A DNA stretch of 64,000 bases from an uncultured bacterium (GTDB lineage Bacteria > DUMJ01), in NCBI GenBank assembly GCA_937958695.1, contig CALGNK010000013.1:1-64000 (forward strand), given 5' to 3'. The notes under the pieces are model-generated. The model did not search any database. It was not told where the DNA came from and saw only the letters and a program-made list of their open reading frames with translations. Numbering within the stretch: the first letter of the stretch is position 1; the number at the start of each line of letters is the position of its first letter. The translations under genes and the position numbers were made by a program. Of the stretch, positions 9,822 to 17,919 are shown piece after piece.

Positions 9822-10724
9822 TTACGTCAACATCCTTTCTATAGCTTTTAGAGCCCTAATTCTGATATCTTCAGGAACGGTTACCTTGTACTCTTCCTTC
9901 TCTAAAGAATTTAAAACTTTTTCTAATGTTATCTTTTTCATATTTACGCAAATTGTATCTCTTCTAACAGGGAAGAACTGTTTCTCTGGATTTTCCTTTT
10001 TCATCCTATATAAAATTCCAGATTCTGTCCCGATAATAAATTCTTTTCCATCCGTCTCTCTAACATATCTAAGCATACCTGAGGTGCTTCTTACTGCATC
10101 TGCTAAGGCTATTACATCTTCTGAGCATTCAGGATGAACAACCACCTTTGCAGAAGGATGTTCCTGCTTTATACGAATAATATCTTCTGGTTTTATCATA
10201 GCATGAATAGGACAGTAACCTTGCCATAGGATAAGTCTTTTACCTGTCATTTTAGATACATAAGAGCCAAGATTCTTATCAGGGACAAATATTATATCGT
10301 TAGAATCTATCTTATTTACTATATCCACTGCATTGGCAGATGTACAACATATATCCGATTCTGCCTTAACCTCCGCAGTACTATTAACATAGCAGACTAC
10401 CTTGGCACCTGGATATTCTCCTTTCAATCTTCTCAACTGTTCCCCTGTTATCATATCTGCCATAGGACATCCCGCATAAGGATCTGGAATTAGAACAGTC
10501 TTATCTGGCGAAAGTATATAGGCTGTTTCAGCCATAAAATAGACACCACAAAAGAGAATAGCTCTAGAAGAAAGCTTAGAAGCAGTTCTACTTAATTCTA
10601 AAGAGTCTCCAACAAAATCCGCTAAGTCTTGGATTTCAGGTCTAGTATAATTATGAGCAAGGATAACCGCATCCTTTTCTTTTGCCAAGGACTTTATCTT
10701 GTCTATAATATCTAAGTTAGTCAT
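9822..10724 (-). CDS. nadA: quinolinate synthase
   Basis: 300 residues. NadA condenses iminoaspartate with dihydroxyacetone phosphate to quinolinate, the second step of de novo NAD synthesis, using a 4Fe-4S cluster. I see ILAHNYTRPEIQDLADFVGDS at the N-terminus and the three cluster cysteines in FCGVYFMAE (near 80), CCTSANA (near 125) and HPECSEDV (near 200). Start ATG follows AGGAGGCG. Neither nadB nor nadC is beside it; the neighbour upstream encodes a ferredoxin-like DUF362 protein. Confidence 0.95.
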   Translation of the reverse strand: MTNLDIIDKIKSLAKEKDAVILAHNYTRPEIQDLADFVGDSLELSRTASKLSSRAILFCGVYFMAETAYILSPDKTVLIPDPYAGCPMADMITGEQLRRLKGEYPGAKVVCYVNSTAEVKAESDICCTSANAVDIVNKIDSNDIIFVPDKNLGSYVSKMTGKRLILWQGYCPIHAMIKPEDIIRIKQEHPSAKVVVHPECSEDVIALADAVRSTSGMLRYVRETDGKEFIIGTESGILYRMKKENPEKQFFPVRRDTICVNMKKITLEKVLNSLEKEEYKVTVPEDIRIRALKAIERMLT

Positions 10725-10738
10725 TAATATTTCGCCTC

Positions 10739-11893
10739 CTAATCTCTAGCCAACCATAATATCTCTGCTAGTTTATTTCTCTTTATGACTATTGCCCTTT
10801 GGGGACATAATTCGTGGCAACAGTAACATGAGATACATTTTCTATAGTCTATCTTCATCTTATGCTCAACTCTACTGATAGCCCTTTTAGGACAACTCCT
10901 AAGACATATCTCGCACTTTATACACTTATCATCATTTATCTCTGGATAGATCTTGATAAGTTTTACTAATCTTTTAGAAAGAAAACTAAGCATTGGAGAG
11001 GATACCTTCTCTAAAACATTGTGAATGGTTAGCACCTTTTTGATATCAGCACCGAAAAGTTCTTCTAGTTTACTACCAAAAATTTCAATATCATCTAGGG
11101 AAGGTACACCTAAACCCATATCTCCAGCTATCTTGGTTGTATATATCTCATCAGGCTTATAACCTAGCATCCATCCTCCAACAGCATCTATAGCAACACC
11201 ATCATAGCTCATTAGAATTCTATTAAATTTCCTAGGAGTCCCTCCAGAGGGCCCATCCCCCTCCATACCTTCTATAGCATCAACAATATTAAGGGACGGC
11301 CTTACAGCATTAAATATCTCTACTAAAAGCCTAGAAAATTCTTTAGGACCTGGTGCTATAGAATGAAACTTAGATTTATTAAAACCAGGGATTGTTCCAA
11401 ATATATTTTTTATAGCACACGTTATTAGAGTAAAATTGTGTGTCTTAAGTTTAGGTAGATTTACTATATATTCTACTGATCTTACCACTTTACTTAGGGG
11501 TATGGTAGGAACCACTCCATTAGGGTTTTCCACTTCAATAATGCCCTCTCTAGAGAAGTTTACTAACTTAAAACCCTTCTTTTCTGCTAAAGATAGCATC
11601 CCCGTTCTTCTATAAAGGTTATCTATGTTAGATAGAGCATTGCCAGGACTATCTCCTATTAAGACCTCTTTAGCCCCAAACTCTAATAATATCTCACCAA
11701 CAGCTTCTACTATAGCTGGATGAGTAGTTACCGCATAATGGGGCTCAGCAGGCATAAGAAGATTGGGCTTTAGAAGGATACGCTTATCTTTTACATCTGG
11801 TCTACCTATAAATTCAAAACCTTTTAAAATAGTCTTCTTTATTTTATCTTCATCATAATGAGGACATTCTAATACTGCAACCTTTGAACTCAC
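10739..11893 (-). CDS. DUF362 protein with two 4Fe-4S clusters
   Basis: 384 residues. Residues about 1-300 are the DUF362 domain (KPNLL, IGDSPGNA, LPKLKTH, EGMEGDGPSGG). The C-terminus carries two ferredoxin motifs, CIKCEICLRSCPKRAI and CISCYCCHELCPQRAI, each with four cluster cysteines. The family is widespread in anaerobes; its reaction is not established. The first gene downstream is nadA, itself an iron-sulphur enzyme, with 14 bases between them. Start is GTG after AGGAGG. Confidence 0.85.
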   Translation of the reverse strand: MSSKVAVLECPHYDEDKIKKTILKGFEFIGRPDVKDKRILLKPNLLMPAEPHYAVTTHPAIVEAVGEILLEFGAKEVLIGDSPGNALSNIDNLYRRTGMLSLAEKKGFKLVNFSREGIIEVENPNGVVPTIPLSKVVRSVEYIVNLPKLKTHNFTLITCAIKNIFGTIPGFNKSKFHSIAPGPKEFSRLLVEIFNAVRPSLNIVDAIEGMEGDGPSGGTPRKFNRILMSYDGVAIDAVGGWMLGYKPDEIYTTKIAGDMGLGVPSLDDIEIFGSKLEELFGADIKKVLTIHNVLEKVSSPMLSFLSKRLVKLIKIYPEINDDKCIKCEICLRSCPKRAISRVEHKMKIDYRKCISCYCCHELCPQRAIVIKRNKLAEILWLARD

Positions 11894-11915
11894 TATATCC
11901 TCCTATAAAATAATT

Positions 11916-12836
11916 CTATCTCATTGAAATTCTGCAATCTTCTGCCACACCTCCAATTATAGTATATGTGGTGGGTGCAGTCTGAAGTATCGATCCTGGA
12001 ACCAGTGTATTTACTGGTCCATAAGCCACTAGTCTTGCTATAAATCTCTGCCAAGAGATTCCTCCACCAAGATAACCATCAAGCCAGAAACTTCTCTCTT
12101 TTGCCCCTAATATCTGTGCAGGACCTATTGTTGCCGCCTTAGGTGGAACCCAAGACCAATCACCAGAGAATGAATGGAGAGCATTCTGCATTATTGTCAT
12201 TGGATGAAGCTCTACTATCCTAGGTCCAGCTTTCTTGTAACTCTCTAAGTCGTCTCCAAATTCATAACCAAGATGCGCCTCCCAAAATGCTATATGTCCA
12301 CACCACCCTATACCACCATAACAGACATCAGCTCCTCCTAAATCTTCTATCATCTTTCCATAGTCTTTAAGTACATCAGACGTTGGAAAATGTATCTGCG
12401 ACATAGGAGGCCTTAAATCTTCATCTATAAGGTTCCAAAAGTTTTCCATCATTGCTCTTTGAAAAGATCCTTCCCAACTTATCGGTGCAGTATTTCCATC
12501 TTGGTCAGCATACTCGTCCATATTAAAAGAGTAGACATGTTTACAAGAAAGTCTCATCTCGTTTATTATTCTAGCAGCTATAGGATATTGAGGCATAGGT
12601 CCAACAGGAAAGATTACAACAAGCTTTCTACCAGCTTCTAATGATTCCTTTATTCTTCTTACTATATCTAATGCAAATTCTAGATAAAATCTCTCAGGTT
12701 CTTCAATTATTCTTACTTTAAAATCAGGATTGGGATGTTTAGTTAAATCTTCCTTCTTTATAGCCCTTACACGCTCACAAACTTCCTTATCCCTAAAGGG
12801 TAAAAATGAAGCCAAGTCATAATTAAAAGATGCCAT
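11916..12836 (-). CDS. glucosamine-6-phosphate deaminase-like protein with altered active site
   Basis: 306 residues, somewhat longer than NagB (about 260). The NagB fold is shown by FNMDEY (104-109), containing the general-base Asp, and by GIGWCGHIAFWE (175-186). Classic NagB reads GIGxDGHIAFNE, so the Asp after GIGx is Cys179 and the Asn before Glu186 is Trp, while His181 and Glu186 are kept. It follows the PIG-L deacetylase gene by 21 bases, suggesting successive deacetylation and deamination of an amino sugar. The exact substrate is uncertain because of the changed residues; an isomerase or sensor role is possible. Confidence 0.75.
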   Translation of the reverse strand: MASFNYDLASFLPFRDKEVCERVRAIKKEDLTKHPNPDFKVRIIEEPERFYLEFALDIVRRIKESLEAGRKLVVIFPVGPMPQYPIAARIINEMRLSCKHVYSFNMDEYADQDGNTAPISWEGSFQRAMMENFWNLIDEDLRPPMSQIHFPTSDVLKDYGKMIEDLGGADVCYGGIGWCGHIAFWEAHLGYEFGDDLESYKKAGPRIVELHPMTIMQNALHSFSGDWSWVPPKAATIGPAQILGAKERSFWLDGYLGGGISWQRFIARLVAYGPVNTLVPGSILQTAPTTYTIIGGVAEDCRISMR

Positions 12837-12857
12837 ATTACTATTCCTCCCTTCTTT

Positions 12858-13559
12858 TTATGGTAAAAGTCTTTTGGGAACTATTCTTCCCCAAACCTTA
12901 TATTGTATAAACCCTTCTGCATATTGTACTCCACATTGGATCCCCCTAAACTTTGATAGACTTTTCATAAAATCAACATAATCAATATGATCATGGTCTC
13001 TTAACCATGTATACTGAGATTGATGACAGAGAAGCATTTTCTCCTTTATTTCCATCTCTTCTGTAATATCTACATACTCAGTCGGGAGAAAGTTCACCCC
13101 AGCTAATGTATCCATAAAAAATATTGGGGGTATAATATTGTGTGCTGGGAAATCGGTCTTAAAATGGGGAAGGGTTGCTGTAAAACTTGCATCTATAATC
13201 AGCTTAGACGTATTTATATGGTCAATCATATAGTCCTCTGGGTAATGGGTTATTATAAGGTCTGGTCTTGATTGTCTTATGATATCAACCGCTACTCTTC
13301 TAGTTTCCTCATTTATAAGGAGTTCCAAGTCAGGAAATCCTCCAGAGATAATCTCTGCCTCTATAAGCTTAGCAGATTTTTTAGCCTCTTCCGCCCTTAT
13401 TTTTGATAGTTCCTCTGGAGGGATAGTAAAATGTCCCTTATCCCCTTTACACATATGAGCCATAATTACAGTATGACCCTGTTTCCTATACTTTACTAGC
13501 GTTCCGGCACAGAGCAGTTCTAAATCATCTGGATGAGCACCTACTGCTAGAATTCTCAC
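12858..13559 (-). CDS. PIG-L/LmbE-family deacetylase
   Basis: 233 residues. The N-terminal AVGAHPDDLEL motif supplies the zinc ligands His and Asp and the catalytic Asp of the PIG-L family; the third ligand region is HYPEDYMIDH near 108-117. Members remove acetyl groups from N-acetylglucosaminyl compounds. Start is GTG (13559) with AAGGTGAT upstream. It is first in an operon with a NagB-like protein, which supports amino-sugar breakdown. Its promoter overlaps that of the divergent MATE gene. Confidence 0.85.
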   Translation of the reverse strand: MRILAVGAHPDDLELLCAGTLVKYRKQGHTVIMAHMCKGDKGHFTIPPEELSKIRAEEAKKSAKLIEAEIISGGFPDLELLINEETRRVAVDIIRQSRPDLIITHYPEDYMIDHINTSKLIIDASFTATLPHFKTDFPAHNIIPPIFFMDTLAGVNFLPTEYVDITEEMEIKEKMLLCHQSQYTWLRDHDHIDYVDFMKSLSKFRGIQCGVQYAEGFIQYKVWGRIVPKRLLP

Positions 13560-13593
13560 TTTTCTATCACCTTCTTCCTGTGTCTTTTCTAAA

Positions 13594-13623
13594 ATTATAA
13601 TACTATCTACCTTTGTTTGTCTA
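13594..13623 (-). promoter_or_regulatory. promoter of the PIG-L to xylB operon
   Basis: Minus strand: -35 TAGACA (13618-13623), 18-base spacer, -10 TATAAT (13594-13599), about 30 bases before the GTG start. It lies back to back with the MATE promoter. Confidence 0.55.
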
Positions 13624-13632
13624 TGCTATAAT
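13624..13632 (+). promoter_or_regulatory. extended -10 promoter of the MATE gene
   Basis: TGCTATAAT, an extended -10 element, 38 bases before the TTG start. The -35 position (13604-13609, TATCTA) is poor. Only one base pair or so separates it from the -35 of the opposing promoter. Confidence 0.5.
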
Positions 13633-13669
13633 TAACTTTTAAAGAGTGGGTCAATAAGAGGCTTAAACA

Positions 13670-15079
13670 TTGGAGAAAAGGACAAGCACTACAAGAAGTA
13701 AAGGTAATAGTTTAACAGGCGAAGTAATACTTACTGAAAGTATATTAAGGAAGAATATACTAGATTTAGCAATCCCCGCTACTTTAGAGCAGATACTTAT
13801 AATGGTAGTAGGGGTGGTTTCTACAATACTAGTAGGAAGAATTGGTAAAGAAGCCCTTTCTGCTGTAGGTCTTATAAATATTCTCACAAACTTTATATTA
13901 GCTCTATTTACAGCTCTATCTACAGGAAGTACAGTCTTAGTTGCTAGACTGATAGGAGAAAGAAATATAAGAGGCGCTAAAGAAGCAGTCAGACAATCAT
14001 TAATAATAGCTATATCTGCCTCAGTAATAGTAACGATAGCCTGTTATGCCTCTGCAGAAAAGATACTTAGTATTCTTTTCTCTCAGGCAGAGAAGGAAGT
14101 TATTAGGCTAGCTTTATCATACTTTAGATTAATTCTCTATTCTTTTCCATTCCTACTCATAAATACAATAATAAGTGGAGTCCTTAGAGGAGCTGGAGAT
14201 ACCAAAACGCCAATGAAGGTTGCATACATAGTTAATATAATCAATGTGATACTAAGTGCTATACTGATATTCGGCATAAAAACTAGTTTTATATCGATAA
14301 AACCTTTAGGACTTATAGGAGCTGGTATTGCAGTATCTATAGCCAGAGTTATAGGAGGAATATTTATATCTATCTCTCTCATAAAGAACAAATTTATCCC
14401 TCTTGAAGTAAAAAAGCATCTCTCCTTTAACTTTTATCTTATAAAAAGGATGCTTAGGGTAGGGATTCCAGCTGCTTTAGAACAATTCATTATGCAGGGT
14501 GGTTTTTTGATTCTTCAAGTTATAATCTCAGGAATGGGAACGATAGCCATAGCGGTATATCAGATAGGGATGTCGATTAACTCTATATCTTTTATGCCGG
14601 TATGGGGATTTTCTATGGCGGCTACCACATTAGTAGGCCAGAGTCTTGGAGCATCAAAACCTGACCTCGCAGAAGAATATGTACGAAGAATTCTAAAGAT
14701 GAGCTTAATACTTATATGTCTTCTTGGCAGTATAAACTTTACTTTTTCCAAGCAGTTAGTATCTATATATTCTTTAGATCCGGAGATAATAGGGATAGGA
14801 AACTTCGCTATAAAGATATTATCCCTTTCTCTTCCCTTTCTATGCTTAGTTTCAGTTATCTCATCCTCCCTTAGAGGAGCTGGCGACATAATATATGTAA
14901 CCATAACAACCTTCATAGGTATATGGTGTTTTAGAATTGTATTAGCTATTTTACTAAATAAAATCCTTAACTTGAACATATATGGAGTATGGATAGCGGT
15001 GTGTATAGACTTTGGAATAAGGGGACTACTATACTTAGCTAGATTCAAAAGAGGAAAATGGAAGAGTGCAATAGTATAG
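13670..15079 (+). CDS. MATE-family efflux transporter
   Basis: 469 residues with about twelve membrane segments in two homologous halves; both halves carry the family pattern SxxRGAGDTK/SSLRGAGDI (near 160-175 and 395-405). MATE proteins export drugs, metabolites or flavin-like compounds using sodium or proton gradients. The start is TTG after AAGAGGC; no ATG or GTG is available before the conserved LRKNILDLAIPATLEQ segment. It stands alone between operons on the minus strand and ends one base before the stop of mgtC on the other strand. Substrate unknown. Confidence 0.9.
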   Translation: MEKRTSTTRSKGNSLTGEVILTESILRKNILDLAIPATLEQILIMVVGVVSTILVGRIGKEALSAVGLINILTNFILALFTALSTGSTVLVARLIGERNIRGAKEAVRQSLIIAISASVIVTIACYASAEKILSILFSQAEKEVIRLALSYFRLILYSFPFLLINTIISGVLRGAGDTKTPMKVAYIVNIINVILSAILIFGIKTSFISIKPLGLIGAGIAVSIARVIGGIFISISLIKNKFIPLEVKKHLSFNFYLIKRMLRVGIPAALEQFIMQGGFLILQVIISGMGTIAIAVYQIGMSINSISFMPVWGFSMAATTLVGQSLGASKPDLAEEYVRRILKMSLILICLLGSINFTFSKQLVSIYSLDPEIIGIGNFAIKILSLSLPFLCLVSVISSSLRGAGDIIYVTITTFIGIWCFRIVLAILLNKILNLNIYGVWIAVCIDFGIRGLLYLARFKRGKWKSAIV

Positions 15080-15080
15080 A

Positions 15081-15719
15081 TTAGTCCCACCCCAAAGACC
15101 TTATTCCATCTAGCCTCTGCATCTCACATAGCATTCCTGAAGGATCAAATCTATCTGGAGAGATAACTTGTAAGACTATATCAGCAATATCTTCTGTTAT
15201 CTGAAGTTTTATATCTACTATATCTACTTTGTAAGCACCAAGTATCTTACCAATATCACCAATAAGTCCGGGTCTATTTGTTGCCATTATATGTAGTATC
15301 TTTCCTCTTCCATGTCCAAGTAATCTGCCCTCTAGAGATTTCAAAAAGACTAATATTATGTATAGAGCTATGGTTGATACTACAGCAGGGAAATACTTTC
15401 CTGCTCCTATAGCTACCCCTACCCCTCCCATAAACCACATACTAACAGCAGTAGTAATACCCCTAATTATGTGCTGTCCCTCCCTAAGGACAACTAGAGC
15501 ACCTAAAACCCCTAAACTAGAAACAATCTGCGCAGCAATTCTGCCTGGATCGGAACCTGTAAGCGTAGTAGATACTATAGTTATAAGGGTAGAGCCAAGA
15601 CAGACAATAATATGGGTCCTTAAGCCTGCAGGCTTATTGACCATCTCCCTCTCCCAACCAATTATCCCTCCTAGGAAAACGGCCAATATAAATTTAAATA
15701 TGACTTCTATGTACTCCAA
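15081..15719 (-). CDS. mgtC: MgtC/SapB-family membrane protein
   Basis: 212 residues. The MgtC domain has the GGIIGWERE motif and the PAGLRTHIIVCLGS signature, with four to five membrane helices, then a soluble C-terminal ACT-like domain (about 135-212). The family is linked to growth at low magnesium or in acid and to control of ATP synthase; mechanism here unknown. I chose the TTG at 15719 because GGGAGG lies ten bases upstream; an open frame extends to a TTG at 15791 without a ribosome site. A separate promoter (15768-15796) sits just before it. Confidence 0.8.
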   Translation of the reverse strand: MEYIEVIFKFILAVFLGGIIGWEREMVNKPAGLRTHIIVCLGSTLITIVSTTLTGSDPGRIAAQIVSSLGVLGALVVLREGQHIIRGITTAVSMWFMGGVGVAIGAGKYFPAVVSTIALYIILVFLKSLEGRLLGHGRGKILHIMATNRPGLIGDIGKILGAYKVDIVDIKLQITEDIADIVLQVISPDRFDPSGMLCEMQRLDGIRSLGWD

Positions 15720-15767
15720 AAAGATGCTTCCTCCCTGTTCTAATATGGTATTGGTAGATAAAAAATT

Positions 15768-15796
15768 AGCATATTTATCTATAAAATGCAAGTCAA
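15768..15796 (-). promoter_or_regulatory. promoter of mgtC
   Basis: Minus strand: TTGACT (15791-15796), 17 bases, TATGCT (15768-15773). It begins immediately past the stop codon of the PfkB kinase gene and supports a start at 15719 rather than 15791. Confidence 0.5.
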
Positions 15797-15797
15797 A

Positions 15798-16754
15798 TTA
15801 TAGAGGTGATTGCTTCATCAAAGATTTTCGTATAAATTCTTCCAAGCCTTTTAGTGTAGGAAGATTTGTGGTTCCTCCTATACCAGTACAGGACAATGCG
15901 CCACAAGCATTTCCAACTAACAGGCATTTATCTATACTGTAACCATTTAATCTTCCATAGAGGAAACCAGCATTAAAAGCATCTCCTGCCCCAGTAGTAT
16001 CTACAACATCAACTTTAAAGCTTTTCATATAGTACCTATTACTATCTATCATAGCTAAGGCACCTTTTTCTCCAAGTTTTACAATCAATGCCTTTACCTC
16101 TTTAGAGAGTATCTCTGCAATCCTATCTAGATTGGCATCTTCTCTGTAAAGAGTAGAATATACCCTCTGAGCTTCTATCTCATTCAGGAATAGTATATCT
16201 ACTAGAGGAAAGAGTTCTTTAAGTTTGAACCAATTCTTATCTTCTGGGTCCCATCCTGGGTCTAAAGAAATAGTAAGGCCTATATCCTTGACCTTCGAAA
16301 ATAGATCCTTTATATCTTGTTGTAATCTTTTTTGTAAGAAAAAAGAAGATACATGCAAGTGATTAGAGTTAGAACTTATAAATTCGATATCCTCTTCATT
16401 AATAGTAAAATCTTCCATAACTCCAGCGTAGGTTATAAGTGCTCTATTCTCTGGATATGTCAAAGAGACAGTAAATCCAGTATTAGCATTAGTCTGTCTT
16501 CTCACTCGAATGGTATTTATTCTTTCATTATTCAGAAATCTTAAGATATATTCTCCAAGTATATCGTCCCCAATAGCTCCGATAAAATTTACCTTGGCAC
16601 CAAGCCTTGAAAGGCCAACCGCACATATTGCTGAAGAGCTACCTAAGGTTATTCTTCCCTCTTCTGCTAACTTTTCTTTATCTAATTCGGGAAAACCATT
16701 AATTCCTCTCATTATGATATCTACATTGAGTTCTCCTACAACTGATACATTCAT
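15798..16754 (-). CDS. PfkB/ribokinase-family sugar kinase
   Basis: 318 residues. Signature 1 is around GSSSAICAVGLSRLGAKVNFIGAIGDD (residues 37-65, only partly quoted) and signature 2 is DTTGAGDAFNAGF (about 250), with the catalytic Asp in GAGD. Such enzymes phosphorylate ribose, fructose, 2-keto-3-deoxygluconate, nucleosides or similar; the sequence does not decide which. Start ATG follows GAGGAGG. Its location downstream of a GH78-like glycosidase suggests a role in using a plant or microbial sugar. Confidence 0.85.
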   Translation of the reverse strand: MNVSVVGELNVDIIMRGINGFPELDKEKLAEEGRITLGSSSAICAVGLSRLGAKVNFIGAIGDDILGEYILRFLNNERINTIRVRRQTNANTGFTVSLTYPENRALITYAGVMEDFTINEEDIEFISSNSNHLHVSSFFLQKRLQQDIKDLFSKVKDIGLTISLDPGWDPEDKNWFKLKELFPLVDILFLNEIEAQRVYSTLYREDANLDRIAEILSKEVKALIVKLGEKGALAMIDSNRYYMKSFKVDVVDTTGAGDAFNAGFLYGRLNGYSIDKCLLVGNACGALSCTGIGGTTNLPTLKGLEEFIRKSLMKQSPL

Positions 16755-16765
16755 AAAATTCCTCC

Positions 16766-17230
16766 TCAGAAAAGAATTTGTATCTTACATCCCTCTCTAA
16801 ATCCAAATTTTTCAAAGAAACCAGCCTTTACCTCCAAAGCGTATCTATAAGGCTTTGGACTGTAGTATACAGGACAGTCTTCATCAGTACAGGGAAACAT
16901 CCTTTGTATATTAAATATTGTCTTATTCGAATCTATAAAAGCTATATCTAAAGGAATATAGGTATTTTTCATCCAGAAACCACTCTGTTCATCAGTTGGA
17001 AAGATAAAAAGCATCCCATATTCCCAAGGGATATCCTCTCTAAACATCAAACCAAAACTCCATAGTTCTGGTTTATTAGCTATCTCTATAGGGATTATAA
17101 GTTCTTTTTCTCCATCATATATCCTTAATCTCCCTTTTGGGAAATTAGGAATCTTGATATCACCGCTATAACTCTGAGTACTTAAGAATAATATGAATAC
17201 CAATAAAAGTAAAAGTATTCTCTTTCTCAT
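16766..17230 (-). CDS. exported DUF192 protein
   Basis: 154 residues. An N-terminal signal peptide (MRKR then a run of leucines, cut near residue 22) is followed by a DUF192 domain with ELWSFGLMFRE, GMLFIFP, WMKNTYIPLDIAFID and YALEV motifs. The function of DUF192 proteins is not established; they are small exported beta proteins found in bacteria and archaea. Five bases separate it from nfi upstream and eleven from the PfkB gene downstream. Confidence 0.85.
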   Translation of the reverse strand: MRKRILLLLLVFILFLSTQSYSGDIKIPNFPKGRLRIYDGEKELIIPIEIANKPELWSFGLMFREDIPWEYGMLFIFPTDEQSGFWMKNTYIPLDIAFIDSNKTIFNIQRMFPCTDEDCPVYYSPKPYRYALEVKAGFFEKFGFREGCKIQILF

Positions 17231-17235
17231 AAACG

Positions 17236-17919
17236 TTATTCGCTCCCTTTTAATATAGACTTACTATACTGGTGAGCATATCTTAAGGGCTCTGGCAATC
17301 TGTACATTTTTACAGACTTTAAAACTATATCTATTGAAGATTCAAATGATACCATATGTCCTGGAGAAACAAATACTGGCTTAGTATTATCTCTAGTTCT
17401 TAATGCCACTCCTACCAACTCATTCTTATATAATATAGGGCTAAAACTTCCTTTTAAAGGCTTAGGTTCTTCATATTCTCCAACTAAAAGACTTTTAGCG
17501 CATCCTATAGTAGGGATATTTAAAACAATTCCTATATGGGAAGCTATTCCAAGATGTCTAGGATGTGCATAGCCTTGTCCATCTACTAGAAGGATATCTG
17601 GCTTAATCTCTAGCTTTTTCCAAGCCTCTATAATAGAAGGACCTTCTCTAAAACTCAGGAAACCAGGTATATAGGGGAAAATCGACGTATCAAGATGATA
17701 GGAAATTGTTACTAACTTTAGCAACTCAAACTCCATAACTACAATCACCGATAAAACTCTACCATCTCTAGAAAAAGATGTATCAACGCCACCAATAAAC
17801 CTTAGGGCTGAGAATCTATCAGAAAGGATTATCCTTTCTGATAATAACCTTTGTAGATTCTCAGCCTCTTCTATACTGCTAAACTTAAAAAATTCCAAAG
17901 GGTTAAAGTTCCTTTCCAT
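17236..17919 (-). CDS. nfi: endonuclease V
   Basis: 227 residues. Endonuclease V cuts DNA one base 3' of deaminated bases, mainly hypoxanthine. The GGVDTSFS segment (near 45) contains the catalytic Asp, and VDGQGYAHPRHLGIAS (about 117) and IPTIGCAKSLLVGEY are typical signatures. The start overlaps the end of the GH78-like gene by 17 bases; the ribosome site is weak, and a TTG eight codons further in has a better one. Hypoxanthine repair is expected to matter for a heat-exposed genome. Confidence 0.92.
   Translation of the reverse strand: MERNFNPLEFFKFSSIEEAENLQRLLSERIILSDRFSALRFIGGVDTSFSRDGRVLSVIVVMEFELLKLVTISYHLDTSIFPYIPGFLSFREGPSIIEAWKKLEIKPDILLVDGQGYAHPRHLGIASHIGIVLNIPTIGCAKSLLVGEYEEPKPLKGSFSPILYKNELVGVALRTRDNTKPVFVSPGHMVSFESSIDIVLKSVKMYRLPEPLRYAHQYSKSILKGSE

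Noticed and set aside
15720-15791. longer mgtC start at TTG 15791
   Set aside because: No ribosome site there, and the likely promoter -10 lies within that stretch.
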